64,000 bases of DNA, taken from Symbiodinium microadriaticum (lineage: Eukaryota > Sar > Dinophyceae > Suessiales > Symbiodiniaceae). Location: contig LSRX01001328.1 in assembly GCA_001939145.1 (NCBI GenBank), forward strand, positions 102,556 to 166,555, given 5' to 3'. Made by a program: the position numbers and the translations under genes. How positions within the stretch are numbered: position 1 is the stretch's first letter; each line of letters begins with the position of its first letter. A model generated the notes under the pieces. The model had not been told where the DNA came from. It saw only the letters and a list, made by a program, of their open reading frames with translations, and made no database searches. Below, piece by piece: positions 12,351 through 24,819 of the stretch.

Positions 12351-12457
12351 ATGTAGGGCCCTTAATAATTAGAATAGGGTTTTAGGGGGTTCCTTATGCT
12401 AATTACAGTATAATATACCCCAAACCCTATTCTAATTGTTAAGGCCCCTATATTACA
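12351..12457. mobile_element. MITE-like palindrome, family B copy 3
   Basis: The arms and spacing match the copy at 12182-12289, which lies only about 60 bases upstream. The centre differs (TTATGCTAATTACAGTATAA). The right half is repeated exactly after the N at 12516. Confidence 0.65.
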
Positions 12458-12581
12458 TCCTGTACAATATATATATATATATATCATATAAGATACAACA
12501 CATAATATATAATGTNGCTAATTACAGTATAATATACCCCAAACCCTATTCTAATTGTTAAGGCCCCTATATTACATCCTG
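12398..12581. other. 65-bp exact duplication around an N: probable assembly artefact
   Basis: Bases 12398-12462 and 12517-12581 are identical over 65 bp, and the second copy begins immediately after the single N at 12516. A TA-rich stretch lies between. Unmerged overlapping contig ends joined at a nominal gap would give this picture. A genuine tandem duplication is the alternative. Confidence 0.75.
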
Positions 12582-12709
12582 AACTCTACACCGAGAAGCC
12601 CCAGAATCCCAGACCCCAAATCGTGAGGTGTACACCCTGCATGAAATTACGCCGCCTGAAGGATTTCCCACAAGCCCGTACAGAATAGCGAGGAGTTCTG
12701 TAACACTAT

Positions 12710-12814
12710 ATGGGTACTTCTCTAAATTAGGGTCCCTTTTTAGGTCACCAACATAGTACGGCACCCTAATAAGAGGGATCCTAAAAGGGACCCTAGTTTA
12801 GAGAACTGCCCATA
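12710..12814. mobile_element. MITE-like palindrome, family C copy 2
   Basis: The left end is TATGGGTACTTCTCTAAATT and the right end is GTTTAGAGAACTGCCCATA, long inverted repeats. The inner arms are AGGGTCCCTTTT and AAAAGGGACCCT. The centre is noncoding, with a GTACGGCACCCT segment shared with the copy at 25047. Confidence 0.7.
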
Positions 12815-13939
12815 ATATGACACTCTAAAGGACACTACCCAAGTGCTCAAGCGTCATCTGCGAGAATGCTCTAGAGAGTGTTGAGGGGAGCAAGGAAACC
12901 GCCTCAGTTCTTCCGACGAATACTGGGCGGATCGTATCCTCCTGTCGAATGCAAGAAGCCCTTGGCGCTAGAGAGGCCTTGCTGATATCAGCAGGGTCTG
13001 GGGGGTCATATGGTCATTTATAATAAGCAAAAAAGGGATCTTCTTACCAATTTCTCAGACCTTGTGAGAGTCTGAGACCCCTAACACCGAGGGCACGTCG
13101 TCCCAAAGGTAGAACGTGCACACGAAGCCGAAGAACACGCGCACCTTGCATCTCACCACTCTGTCACGGAAGTTTACCTACGCAAACCCGAACTTGTCAA
13201 GTAGGCTGGGGGAACTAAAGGTGATTGGGAGCTTACAGCGACTATAGCAACCAACAAGGTTAAAGGTTACCTACTCAACTGCTATGATAAGGGTTTCGGG
13301 GCATGGGATTTAAGTTATCGCATATCTTGACGCTAGAAGCTGCGAAGCCCTGATAGAGGCCCAAGCCGTTCTCAACCCCTAGGCCCCTACCTTAACGCCA
13401 GATAAGAGACCTTTTCAAGGGCTTTGAAGCAAGGGGATCATAATAAGGAATCCCAAAACGGTAGGCTATATAGGGTTACGATAGGTAGCTCTCAAGTCCG
13501 AAATCGCGAACCGGACGCTTCTATCGGTCAACGGGGAAGTGCTGACTCGTTGAAATCCTAGCCTCGGGTTAACCCCCTAAACCCTAAACCCTCCCTAAAC
13601 CCTAAATCCCCTAAACTTCAAAGCCCTCTGAACCCAGGGCCCGAGGGTTTTCGGCAGACACTTGCGAGATAAACTGCCGACGAAGTAGGGTTTCGGGCCT
13701 AGGGGTTTTAGGGCTGCAAGACGTCGGCACTGTATTCCAATCTCTCTTCTTGAGCACTTCCACTATCCCCGGGCTTGTGAAGAAGCCTGTCGATTACGGC
13801 GATCGAAATGAGAGCCGTAATTTGGCCCTCATCACCGTCAGCAGCAGGCAATCGCGGTGGTTTCGGGCAGCCGTCTGCCTGCATAGGTTCGGCGATGCTC
13901 CACTGTGCGAGTGAGCCTCGTGAAAACAGCCTCGAACGG

Positions 13940-13943
13940 TCTC

Positions 13944-13976
<33 letters not shown>
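13940..13976. repeat. CT dinucleotide repeat
   Basis: A near-perfect (CT)n run with one CCC interruption. Frames through it give Ser/Leu or Arg/Glu repeats and are not genes. Confidence 0.95.
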
Positions 13977-14686
13977 GCTCTCTCGCCGTGGCTTGTTAAA
14001 CAAGCCTCCAAGAAACCTAAACCCTAAACCCCTAAACCCCTAAACCCCAAACCCCAGAGCACAATCCTAGCGAAGCTCAGCTTCCGACCTGCTGCTTTGC
14101 TTCCAAGGACACCTGACAAAGACCCAGGCGACTCGCGCGTGCGCGAGCGGGGGGGGGGGTGTTCCGACGAGGAGCTTTTTAAAGGAGCCCTTGAAGGAGC
14201 CCTTTAAGGGCTTCATGAATTTAGATAAGACTTTTACAATTTTTTGTTTTTCAAGGCCTTTGGAAAGTTTCGTGGGCTTTAAGAAGGGCTCCAACAAAGG
14301 CTTTCAAGGGTCTAGAAAAGGCTATATAGTATTATCTGGCTTTAGACGGTCTTTATATCTTGATGGGGCTTTGTAGGGCATGTTGGGTTTTTCTTAAGGT
14401 TTAGGGTTTAGGGTTTAGGGAACCCTAAACCCTAAACCGTTGCTTGAAGGATCAGGGGACTAAGCAAGTAGTGAGTAAGTGGGTGAAAAGGTCCATTTAA
14501 TTGGCTCTAGTGTACTGTACAACTCGATCGAAAAAAGACTGCTTGCCAAGTACGCTGATCCTGAACCCAAAACGTTTGAGGAATCCAGACAATCGAAAAA
14601 TCAGTATCCACATGCGCTACAGTCGCTACAGGTACAGTATGGGGAATTCCAGGACAATTCTTCCTGAAACCCTGCGCCAACACCCC

Positions 14687-15012
14687 GCACACTCTAAACC
14701 CGAAACCACCCGTAAACCCAAACCCTAAACCCTTAAACCTTAAACCCCCAAATTACCAAACCCAAACCCTCAACGCCTAAACCGCAGAACCCTAACCTTA
14801 AGCCACAAAACCCTAAACCCTTAAACCCGTAAACCGCAAACCCTAAACCCTTAAGCCCCTAAGCCCGAACCCCCAAACCCAAAACCCTTAAACCACAAAA
14901 CCCTGAACCCTTAAACCCCCACACCCCTAAACCTTTAAACCCCTAAACCCCAAACCCTAAACCCTTAAACCACCAAACCCTAAACCCTTGAACCCAAAAC
15001 CCTAAACCCTTA
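14687..15012. repeat. Dense CCCTAAA-type array
   Basis: More than 300 bases of CCCTAAA, CCCTTAAA and CCTAAACCC variants without long interruption. It is followed at about 15061-15190 by TTTAGGG-sense variants, giving an orientation switch over a short spacer. Confidence 0.85.
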
Positions 15013-15461
15013 GCCATTGCGCCTGAAGCTGATGTAGCCCTGAACCCGAGTCCCTGAAGGCCTTAGGCTTAGGCTTTCGGGTTCAGGGTTTAGGGATTTA
15101 GGGCTTTTAGGGTTGAGGGTATAGGGTTTAGGGTCGGGTATAGGGTTTAGGGTTTAGGGGTTCAGGGTTTTGGGGTTTAGAGTTTAGGGCTTACAGGGTT
15201 CAAGTTTCGGTTTTCAGAGCTAGGTGGGCTTGAGGAATTTAGTGTGGTTTCGGACTTCGAAACCCTAAACCGTAAACCCTAAACCCCTAAACCCCTAAAC
15301 CTCCAAACAACCCTAAACCCTAAACTCTAAACCCTAATCCGCTAAACCCTGAACCCTAAATAGAAGTGCGCTGGCAATACCATGGTTCCAACAGCGAAGT
15401 CGTCCAAGGCGTTCTCGGCCTGCGCGCAGGTTCGGAATCCCCGAGGCCCCAGCGCCTCTGG

Positions 15462-15658
15462 GCCATACCCTAAGGGTCCATGTACCCTTTAAGGACGCTA
15501 TATGGGTTTAAGTTTCAGGGTTCAAGGGCCCATACCCTTTACGGGCACTATATGGGATTAGGGTTCATGGTTTAAGAGTCCATGCACCCAAATAGTATAT
15601 ACTTTGGCCTTCAAGTAGTCCCTATAAAGGTACTTTGGGGCCAATGTATATACTTGTG
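15462..15658. mobile_element. Family E MITE-like element with preceding tandem copies
   Basis: Three related segments start near 15473, 15527 and 15574 with AGGGTCCATGTACCC-like sequence. The last contains AATAGTATATACTTTGGCC and an inverted partner GGGGCCAATGTATATACTT. It matches the copies at 24713 and 61276. The left end appears locally triplicated and the right terminus truncated. Confidence 0.5.
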
Positions 15659-15865
15659 AGTTCGTTACATGTAGAACCCCGCGGTCGTCCTTAATACCAT
15701 CGATTAACATGTACTCTATCGCCGAAGGATTCTTCTTCGAGCAGCCCTCAACCTCCAGCCGGCTTCTTGTGGTAATCTGTCATGAGTACTTAAGGGCTCC
15801 CTGCAGTTCAGAGGTGTTGGGCCCAGTGTGGCTTCTGGATACCATACAGGCGCGCTATAAGGTTT

Positions 15866-15957
15866 GTATATATATACATATGTATATATATACATACACA
15901 TGTATATATACATATATACTTATATACATATGCATATGATATATATATATATATATA
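15866..15957. repeat. TA/TATG-rich microsatellite
   Basis: Alternating TATATA, CATATG and TACATA units. No gene is present. Confidence 0.9.
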
Positions 15958-16207
15958 GAGTATATGGCTTGTTCAAGACTTCAAAGTGTCTTGTGAATAC
16001 TTTGGCATGCAGAACTGCAGGCCTTGGACCCACAGTGTGATGAAAGCCCTTTTCAGAACCCGCTTAAGTGACTAAGTCCCTTGATCCTTCAAACCCTTAA
16101 CCCCAAAAACCCTAAAATCCCTAACAACCCTAAAGCCCCTAAACACCTCTCAACCCTCTAAACCCCACACCACCCCCCCACCCCCCCAAAAAAAAAAATA
16201 TAAATAC

Positions 16208-16233
16208 NNNNNNNNNNNNNNNNNNNNNNNNNN
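16208..16233. other. Assembly gap (26 N)
   Basis: A run of N preceded by a C-run and an A-run, a sequence context that is hard to assemble. Confidence 1.
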
Positions 16234-17322
16234 AAAACCCAAGCCCCTTGATCCTTCGGGCAGGGCCAAGGCTTAGCTGAAGGCCGGAGGTCGGGGTTTC
16301 GGGGCTTAGGGCTTTTACTGGTTTCAGGGCTCCTGGGTTAGGGTTGAGGGCTTTTCTGGGATGAGTTTTAGGGTTTAAGGTTTAGGGTGTTTTTTGCCGA
16401 ATTCGCCTGGTAAAGGCGCCACACGACCGGCATGAAGCCGACGACATCCACGTAGTTTGCCGCCTGCAGTACGGTTTAGGGTTTGGGGTTTAGGGATAAC
16501 GGGGTTTAGAGTCTATAGGGTTTATAGGGTAGTTTAAAGAGTTTATAGGGTGTATAGAGTTTAGGGTTTGGGGTTTTTGGGGTACTGCAGTGCTCAGGGC
16601 CTGTCTGAACCCTAGCAAAACCTGAGGTTTTCATGGTCCCTGCTGCTGAAAATCTAGGAAAGCTAGGCAGAGCAACAGAACAGGCTTGCAAACGTAGAGG
16701 TTCAGTACAACGGCCGCTAGGTCATCTACTCTAGCCCTAGGCTTCGAGGGACCTGATTATTGGGTCTTTAAGGGGTCTTGGGCCCGAACTATAAGGTCCT
16801 TGGAAGCATAGGGTAATACAAAGAAGCAGAGGAAGCAAAAGAGGTGAGCCAGCAACAGGGAAGCATCACACGCAGACCCTGTTTTGGACCTTGGAGTAGT
16901 GTGAACCATCGCCCAATATCTGTTGAAGAGGTGCGCTTGACGCTTTGTTCTCGCCCCAGGGCGGCAGCAATTTCTTGCATAATTATTGGCTTTTTTGCCG
17001 AATACTATTATCTACGTGACTTGGATACTTAGCCTAATTGAGCAGTCCACGCTGGCACATTGACCTTACGTTGCTGGCTCACGCCGATGCGGACATAGAA
17101 TTAGGGCTTTCCGGCAAGGCTCGCACGCGCACGCGGACGAATTGCGGTGCAAGTGTGAGGCCTAGCCGGACCCTGATTTCTCAAAGACATAATATCACAA
17201 TCCTTGACTCTAGCGTTCTACTAGGAAGGGCGACAACGATAGATGGATAATTAGAGGAGAGGTCACGAGAGAGAGTCGAAGTCCGGGAGAAGAGCCCTCG
17301 AAGCCAAAAACCTGGACCCTAA

Positions 17323-17465
17323 GCCCACACCCTAAACCCTAAGACTCTAAAAAAGCCGTTAAAACCCTGGAGCCCTAAACCCCCGAAAACGCCTGCGCCC
17401 ACACCCTAAACCCTAAGATTCTAAAAACCCTACAAGCCCTGGAGCTCTAAACCCCCCGAAAACGC
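17323..17465. repeat. Tandem duplication of a ~70-bp CCCTAAA-containing unit
   Basis: 17323-17392 and 17397-17465 share the same order of segments: GCCCACACCCTAAACCCTAA, then TCTAAAAA, then CCCTGGAG, then CCCCGAAAACGC, with a few substitutions and a short spacer. Confidence 0.75.
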
Positions 17466-19391
17466 GCTCAGCTCTTCAGCCGGGGCCCCGGCTGCAAAGA
17501 GGATATTTGCCAGTGAGAGGCCTGCCTAAGTCGACAAACGGTTTAGGCTTTCTTTCTTCTTTCTTTCATGGTCCTTAGAGCCGTCGAGGGGCGCGACCTG
17601 GGTTTAGGCTTTAGGGTTTAAACATCAGCCGGTCCCTTTCTAGGGACTCCCTCAAGGGACTCAAGATTTGGTCTTGGGGTTTAGCGTTTGTTGGGGGGGG
17701 GGTTTCGATGTTTAGGGCCTTTTAAGAGTTGGGGCTACATTCTATAGGGTTTATACTTCAGGGTTTGGAGTCTCTAGGCTTTATCGTTGGGGGCTTGCAT
17801 TTGTGGCTTTTAGACCTCACGGTCCTTGCTGTTTGGGGTCCTTGGGTTTAACTGCAATTACTGCCGCTGCCGCTGCTGTCTCCGCTGCTGCTACGGGTGT
17901 ACAGTGTCTGCAGACTCCCGTTTCCGGAGGCTTGGGAGGAATCGTAGATGTTGTCGCGCTCGTACTTTGCTGTCTGCCATCACCATCATCACCACCGTCG
18001 TCATCAAGAGGTGCATATTCACCGTTATTATGTTCTTCCTAATTGATGGTCATGATTCATCACCATCATCATCCTCACCATCTCCATCGCCGTCGCCACT
18101 GAAATCGTCAAACAAGACGATAATGACTAGTCCTTTGGGCGCTCAGGCAGCATTCGTACAAGGGGCCTGCTGACATGAAGCTCCAAGCCAGATGAGCCGA
18201 TCAACTAATCTAGAACGGTACCTTTAATCGTGAGATAGGGGGCTTTGGGGTGGGTTAGAATATCTTCAAATCGGGCCTATCAGGGAACGATATCAGCAGT
18301 TTGGGCTTCTATATACTAATCCCAATTCATGGTAGGCCTTGGAAGCTGCAGCTGCTCGGTCTTATTGAGGATGCCACTCTGGACACCAAATTTCCTACTA
18401 ATCGAAGGTGAACCGGTGCCTCGGGCTAAAAACCGGATTATCGCCACTACAGATTCAGGGTTTCGTGACCATTGTTTAGGGATGCCAATGGCCATGGGTT
18501 GAAAAGATGTGAGAAGCACGCGGCATTTGGTAGTCCGCCATTCAGCAAAACTCCCACCATCCTCCTAAACCCTAAAGTGCCCTAAACCCTATCCTCCTAA
18601 ACCCTAAACTGCCCTAAACCCTTTTCTCCTGAAACCCAAAACCCAAAACCCTAACTCTGCAGAATATAATCTGAACCCTGAACCCTAGGCCTAGACATGA
18701 GCCCGCTCAACACCCGAAGAACGGAACCCTTGGACCGAGTCGGCCGCTGCACCTGCCTTCATGGCGTCACTGGGGACGACGAAGGCGAAGAAGGCCTTGC
18801 AGCGGGTTTGGGGTTTAGGGTTTGGGCAGGATTTCATTCGGGTTTCATGCGGGTGTTACGTGTTATGGGGGGTTTCGGGCCCAGAAACTACAATCCCGAG
18901 CCTATCGTGGAAGCAGCACACCCGACGGAAGTGCATTTCGAGGATACTTGCTGCACGGCCACATGTGGCTTGACATACGAACTCAGAGCTATGGGAGAAC
19001 ACTTCGGTACAGACCTTGGAGCTGTCATGTGTAACTGCCGTTGCCACCCACCCAGAACCCTCCTAAACCCTAAACCCCTAAACCTTAAACTTAAAATCCT
19101 CAAAAGAAGAACCCGGGTGACTCCACATTTCTTCAGCCAGGAACAATCGACTCTCCCGTTGCACAAAATGCTCAGAAAAAAGCCAATGAGAAACCATGCT
19201 AAGCTCTTCAAACCCTTCAGCCTTCGACGAAATACAACGGCAGTCAGCCTTGCAAAGCCCTAAACCCTAAACAAAATTCGTTCGACACGTTGTCGTCGAC
19301 GTCTGTATGTAACCCGGGGCTCCTCCTCCCACAGAAAACCTGAAAGCCCGAGTGCGCTCATGAACTCCGTATCGCAGGCAACCGCTACCCA

Positions 19392-19487
19392 GAGGCTCCG
19401 TTGTAGTACCTTTTTTGGGTTTCCTTATAGGATCCAAATTAATAGGATCCTAAGTATAAACCACAAAAAGGAACTACTATGGAGCCT
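19392..19487. mobile_element. MITE-like palindrome, family D copy 2
   Basis: The left arm is AGGCTCCGTTGTAGTACC and the right arm is GGAACTACTATGGAGCCT, inverted partners. There is an internal GGATCC pair, with T-runs on the left and A-runs on the right. Confidence 0.65.
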
Positions 19488-19676
19488 ACGGGTAAAAATG
19501 TCCCGGACAATTCCAGGCCGAAAAACCCCCTAAACCCCTACACCCCAAACCCTAAACCCCTAAACCCTGAACCCTTTGGCCCCCCCCCCCCCAACAAAAG
19601 TTGGCCTCCGAAGCCAAGGCAACTCCCAGCGCCATGCCCACGAGGTTCCGCACCTTCGTGTGAGGTCTGGGCGAAC

Positions 19677-19783
19677 ATGCCAGTTCTCTAAATTAGGGTC
19701 CCTTTTAGGGGCCTCTTTTAATAAGGGTGCCATACGATATTGGGGATCCAAAAAGGGACCCTACCTTAGAAAACTACCCATAT
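19677..19783. mobile_element. MITE-like palindrome, family C copy 3
   Basis: The arms are AGTTCTCTAAATTAGGGTCC and GGGACCCTACCTTAGAAAAC with CATATG at the right edge. The inner AAGGGTGCCATACGATATTG is shared in part with other C copies. Confidence 0.65.
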
Positions 19784-20527
19784 GAGCATTGCAACGGTTG
19801 AGAAACGATTGCAGTAACAGCAGTAGTCGCGACAGCATCAACACTGACTGACCTCTGCGAAGGTAAAATCATATAACAGCCAACAGAACAAGTGTTGAAC
19901 CTTCGACGCGGAAGGTCGAACGCGGCGTGGGCTGCGTCGGGCATTATGTTATCCACACTTGCATGTCTCTGTGTGTGTGTGTGTGTGTGTCTATTTTTGA
20001 ACTCTTCTTTCCTGCCAGGAAGCTCGCGATGCTTTGCCCGGGTTTCCATCGGTAAGAGGAGAACTCTCGTTCGAACAACTCAGCCGTTGTCTCACGGCAA
20101 CTCTCGTCAAGGATGGACCTCACCACCAGGAGCAATGTACTCGGCGATGGCATGCTGATCCAAGACGTCACGGTCATCCGAGAGAGTGCTCAAGTACACA
20201 AGCTTGCTCACTTCAGGCACAGTATTTAACGGATGCTTGGTTGCTGAGATGCTTCGTTCGCGGAAGCATTTTAGGTAGGCAAGTCACATACGGTGAAGTA
20301 GCACACGCATGTACAGCTCGGTGAGAGTCACGAGAGATGAGCGGCGGGAAGCGCACTACCTTTGGAAGCCATCAACAGGTAATCCAGAACCCGAAACGCT
20401 ACACTCTGAATCACAGGCCCTAACCCCTAAACCCTAGCTGACCGGTACGGAATAACGACCTCCAGATTTTCCTGTAAGTGCCCCCTACTCTGAAATCCTA
20501 CACGGCCCTTATGTTGAAGTGAACCTG

Positions 20528-20652
20528 TGGATCCCTAACAATAGTAACAATAATAACAATAACAATAATCATGATAATCATACCAATCATATAATAACAA
20601 TGTTAATAATAATCTTAATAACAATAATAATAATAACAATAATAACAATAGG
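20528..20652. repeat. AAT/AAC trinucleotide-rich tract
   Basis: Imperfect (AATAAC)n and (AAT)n mixture. It is noncoding. Confidence 0.9.
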
Positions 20653-21809
20653 ATTTTGGGGAGTGTTGTACTAAAATTGTGATAAGGAGCCCTCGGACCA
20701 ATATTATTGGTATTTATCTAGGCTTCTACAATATCACATCGACGTTAGGGCAAGTGGGCAACCCTTACGCACGGCTGAGAGTCCAAATCCCGCACAACCC
20801 CATCAAGCCCCAATTATGGGGACTCTGGACCAGGATGTTGCCTAAGATCACTGCTCTCAAACCTTCTACCCCGAAACCTACTCTGAAGCTGAAACTTAGG
20901 GCGTATACCTAGACCCTTGAACGTACCACTTGTTTTGGATGATTTATTGTACGGCTAGAATCCTGCAATAAGAAACTAAGGTAACTAGACCAACTAGACA
21001 TTTAAGGGTCCAGGTACTCTATGATCTGGGTCTCGGGCTTTGAGTGAGGTTTAGGACTTAGGGTTCAAAAGCCCTTATACAAGTCTCTGTACACCCCTTG
21101 CAAAACTCCAAGACTTAGGTGAAAGACCCAACTCATCTGAAGTAACCAGCGGAACAGCAATTAGTACAAACTTCTATTTGACAGTGGTTCCTCTAAGGAA
21201 CACGTCCAAACAGAAGCATTAACGTATGGTACTCCACAACCCAGCATAGATTTCAGCTGCGTGCATCTCGATGCTCGAAGAGGTAGCTGTGCGTCAACGG
21301 CACATCGAAGACGATTCCTAGGTTTAGTTTAGCGTTTAGGGTTTAGAGTTAGGGTTTCCGGGGTTTAGGTGAAGGTTAGGGAGTATAGTCGCGTTTTAGT
21401 TAATTGAGCGTTTTACATACTGCAGGTTATCGTTCCGAATTTGAACATACAAACCCATGCTGTGCACCACTATGTAGACACTGAGGATCACCAAGGACTT
21501 CTGGGGTACCCAAGCAGCCCAATCCCTGCTAAATCAATGAATGTGCACGAACTAACTCAGAATACGCTAGAACTGATAGTGTTTAGGCTACTAAGAGGCC
21601 CCCACTAAACTTTCAAAACGATCTGAAACCCAAAACGTTGCGACCCTCAACTCGGCATCCGGGCGTACTGGGCAGACGCCCACTACGTCTCGAACTTTTC
21701 GTTTGTTTTGACCGACTCTCATGGAAGAATCCCAAAGTAGACCCCATAAGCCCTAGGCTGACCCCAAAGCTCCGTTCGAGGCATTCGTCATGAATATAAA
21801 AACGTATGT

Positions 21810-21826
21810 GTACATACATACATACA

Positions 21827-21861
<35 letters not shown>

Positions 21862-21990
21862 TATATATTATGTGCTATGTGTGTACATATGAAATAATGT
21901 TACAGTATATATATATATATATACACACCCATATATATATATATAGACACATATATATATATATATATGTATATACATATACGTATAACA
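21810..21990. repeat. CATA and TA microsatellites
   Basis: 21810-21858 is (CATA)n and 21905-21990 is (TA)n with short interruptions. Frames crossing them encode only Tyr/Ile/Cys or Met/Tyr/Val repeats. Confidence 0.95.
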
Positions 21991-24712
21991 TACATATACA
22001 AACACTACGCAAACCCTGAACCTTATAACGTGCCCCAAACCCTGAACCGTTCGTTCGCTGGGCTCCCACGCGGAGCGCAGATAAGGCGCACACCAGCCTT
22101 GGCAGGAGGATTTACAAAGTTTCGCGTCAGGTTCCAACAAGTATCTAATGATCAAAGCTTTAACCAAAATAATTAACTACGATCCTAAACCCAAGTATCA
22201 TTATTGAGTCCTCGGGACGTCAGATTAGGGATAGTTCGTTTACGGTAATTAAGGATTTGTGAAGGATTTGTCAGGCTTGTCAAAAGATTGTAGAAGGCTT
22301 TGTCGAGGGTATACCTTAAATTTCCGTAAATCATACTGGAGCCGATCTACATACAGTAACTGATTGGGTTGGTGATCTCTGTGTATTGCAGTTGAGGTAC
22401 GTAGCAGCCCTTTAGTGAGCAGAATCAGTTTTATTGTAAGGTCTGGTGTGTATAGATGTACAGGCTGCAGTTGGGTTTTGGGGGCCCTGATATGTAGAAT
22501 TGTGCGATGTAGGTTTCGGCCAATTTTGGGGTTCAGGATTGAGTTAATCGCACTCCACTCGCCCATGGATGCTGAAAGGTTGACCACCCTAAATCCTAAA
22601 CAGGTAGTGAACTCGAGAGATATATTACAGCTTGAAGAGAATAGGTTGCCGGGGAATATTGAGGTTTAGTATTGTAGGTCGTTAGGCAACTGAAGGAACA
22701 GCTGAACTGAAAGATGGAACGTTCACGTGTAGCGGCCGTAAAGCTAGAATAGGTTGTTATAGGTAGTATTGCATATGGTAAACTTTTATCGAACCCCAAA
22801 CCCTCAATCTATGGAGCGCCAAGGGTAATTCCTAATCACTCATGCCCCTGAATTTCTTCGTAAATCAAACCAGGGTCCCACTGTTAATGCAAAGCAAGTC
22901 TCGTAGAATAGTCCTAATATATAAGGCCAAAAGGTTTAAAGCTCGCCTATTGGCTATCTAAGTTTAAGCCTCCACCAGGAACGCATGGTACAATGAAAAG
23001 CAAGCAGGCTCCTTTCTCGGGTCCCTTGGGTTTAGGTTTAGGGTTTAGTGACGGTTTAGTGTTTAGGGTCCCTTTTACGGGTTCTGCAGAGCTCTATAAT
23101 ATGCTTTTGTTTGGATGTGGGAGGGGTTGTAACATTTTATGATGCCAAGAAGCCCAGGATTAAAAAAAGGGCTGCCCGTCTTTTTATTTCGTACCTTAAA
23201 ACCCAACGGGTCCTAGGTACTGTTATAAGGGAATCCTTTCCAAAATCATGATAACTACTCCTAAGATAGAAACCCTACATTCTGTCCTATAGGTACATTG
23301 GAACGGTTTAGCCCTAAACCCTAAACCCTAAAACGGTTAAGGGTTTAGGGTTTAGGGTTTTGGACCCTTGTGGAAACGGAACCTACGGACTTCCAAAAAC
23401 AAAGGGGAACCAAGGGCCCACCGAAAGGCCTGGGAAAAAAAGAAAGCCAGGCCCGGTTTTGGGGATCTCAAAGTGGGATCCCTCCCATGGCTATGGAAAC
23501 ACCCCTCAGCCCGCCCCTAAACCCAAGCCCTCAAACCCTCAAGCCCTAAACCCTAAACCTCAACCCCTTACACCTTAAACCCCTTAACCCTTAAACCCTT
23601 AAACCCCTAAACCCTAAACCTCAGCAATGTAAAGCACCAGATTGCGGGCCTCTACTTTCTAGAGCCTACTGGGGCATTGAAAACGAGAATCCGCTAAGGG
23701 TCATTGCTGGCTTTCCCGTTTGCAGAACGGGACATTAATGCACAGCGAGCCCTGGTTCGTAAATCTCCAGACCAAACCTCACACCTTACACCTAAACGCT
23801 AGACTTAGCCCGAAGCTCTAAACCCTAAACCTTAAATCCCACACCCCAACACCAAGGGCTGTGGCATCACTGTGTCGAAGCAGAAGTTCATCTTGTTCCG
23901 CACGATGTAAGTCCAACCCTGCATGTCAACGATGGGTTTAGGGTTTTGGGTTTAAGGTTTTAGGATGCGCCAAGGCTTATCACTTAATTAGGTTTAGGGC
24001 TTCGGGCTTAATTAGCTTTTTGGCTTAAGAAGTACCTTGAACTACCATAACCTACCCTGCTGTAGCCTCTCAAATTATCAACCCTGCAAAAAATAGAAGT
24101 TCAAGGTAGGAATTAGCGGTTTACGGGTTGAGGGCCTGCAGGTTTGTATGTTTAAGGCTTGCCCGGTGCAGGAGGTTAGATTTTTGGTAGGTTTCCGGGT
24201 TGGCGCTCAAGCTCATGAGAATCCAAGCTGACAAGTGCAGAATCCATCGATTCGACGCGCATTTAATTTAGAAGGCTAACCCATCAGGCCTCGTTTGACA
24301 TAGGTTATGCCCTTATATAACTACAGCCTGAGTATCGGGTTCCAAGCCTTATACATTGCAATGTCCGGACTCGACCAACAACTCACCATCCCTTTCTAAA
24401 CTCTCCTCCTGAGACCCTTAATCTTGAAACCCAAAGGGTTTAAGGTTTAGGGTGTAGGGCTTAAGGTTTAGGGTTTAGCGTTTGGGGCAAAACCCTAGAA
24501 TCTTCATCCGCCTCCAGCATTTGACTGCCGATTCGGAGCACCTCCAAAGCAGCGTGCCTGAGTGTCCGGGGGGTTCCGGGTTCCGGGTTTACCTGGGCCA
24601 CAGAAGCATGTAGAATAATGGCCTTATGGAGGTGTTGGGCCAGTATTTTACCTACTTCCGGAGGTTTGGGCAAAGGCTTTGGCTTCAAGGTTTCAGGATG
24701 TGAGGCGTTGCT

Positions 24713-24819
24713 CTAAGGGTCCATGCACCCGAATGGCGCAAACTTTGGCCTTGAAGTAGTCCCTCTAAACGTGCTTTGGAGCCAAAGTAGTTACTATGTA
24801 TTTGGGTACACGCACCCTG
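24713..24819. mobile_element. MITE-like palindrome, family E copy 2
   Basis: The left end is TAAGGGTCCATGCACCCGAA and the right end is TTTGGGTACACGCACCCT. The inner inverted pair is ACTTTGGCCTTGAAGTA / GTGCTTTGGAGCCAAAGT. Confidence 0.6.

Larger units (their letters stand above)
10110..16207. other. Repeat-rich noncoding region
   Basis: No gene is recognised. Telomere-like blocks lie near 10310-10440, 10515-10565, 11855-11890, 13570-13620, 14010-14060, 14395-14440, 14690-15180 (dense) and 15245-15360. It also holds palindromes of families A, B, C and E (listed separately), a CT repeat (13940-13976) and TA-rich sequence (15866-15957). Frames overlapping these repeats are not called as genes. 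Confidence 0.6.
16234..20527. other. Repeat-rich noncoding region
   Basis: No gene is recognised with confidence. It contains TTTAGGG-type blocks (16340-16390, 16470-16580, 18560-18650, 19045-19095), a tandem duplication (17323-17465), a polypyrimidine patch (about 17548-17570), CATCAC-type trinucleotide repeats (about 17975-18100), and palindromes of families D (19392-19487) and C (19677-19783). The 188-codon frame at 18697-19263 runs through telomere-like repeats at both ends and has no recognisable domain. A minus-strand frame at 19944-20177 includes FEREFSSYRWKPGQSIASF, which could be a retroelement scrap but is too short to name. Confidence 0.5.

Noticed and set aside
16789-16980. Minus-strand 63-codon frame starting MQEIAAALGREQ
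   Set aside because: It looks protein-like at the start, but it is short, has an overlapping plus-strand frame and no domain match I can recognise.
17826-18173. 115-codon frame
   Set aside because: Much of it comes from CATCAC/TCATCA trinucleotide repeats and the rest has no features.
18697-19263. 188-codon open frame
   Set aside because: It runs through TTTAGGG and CCCTAAA repeats at several points, has no recognisable domain and has competing frames on both strands.
19944-20177. Minus-strand frame with FEREFSSYRWKPGQSIASF
   Set aside because: It could be a retroelement gag scrap, but it is under 80 codons, runs into a TG repeat and lacks supporting neighbours.
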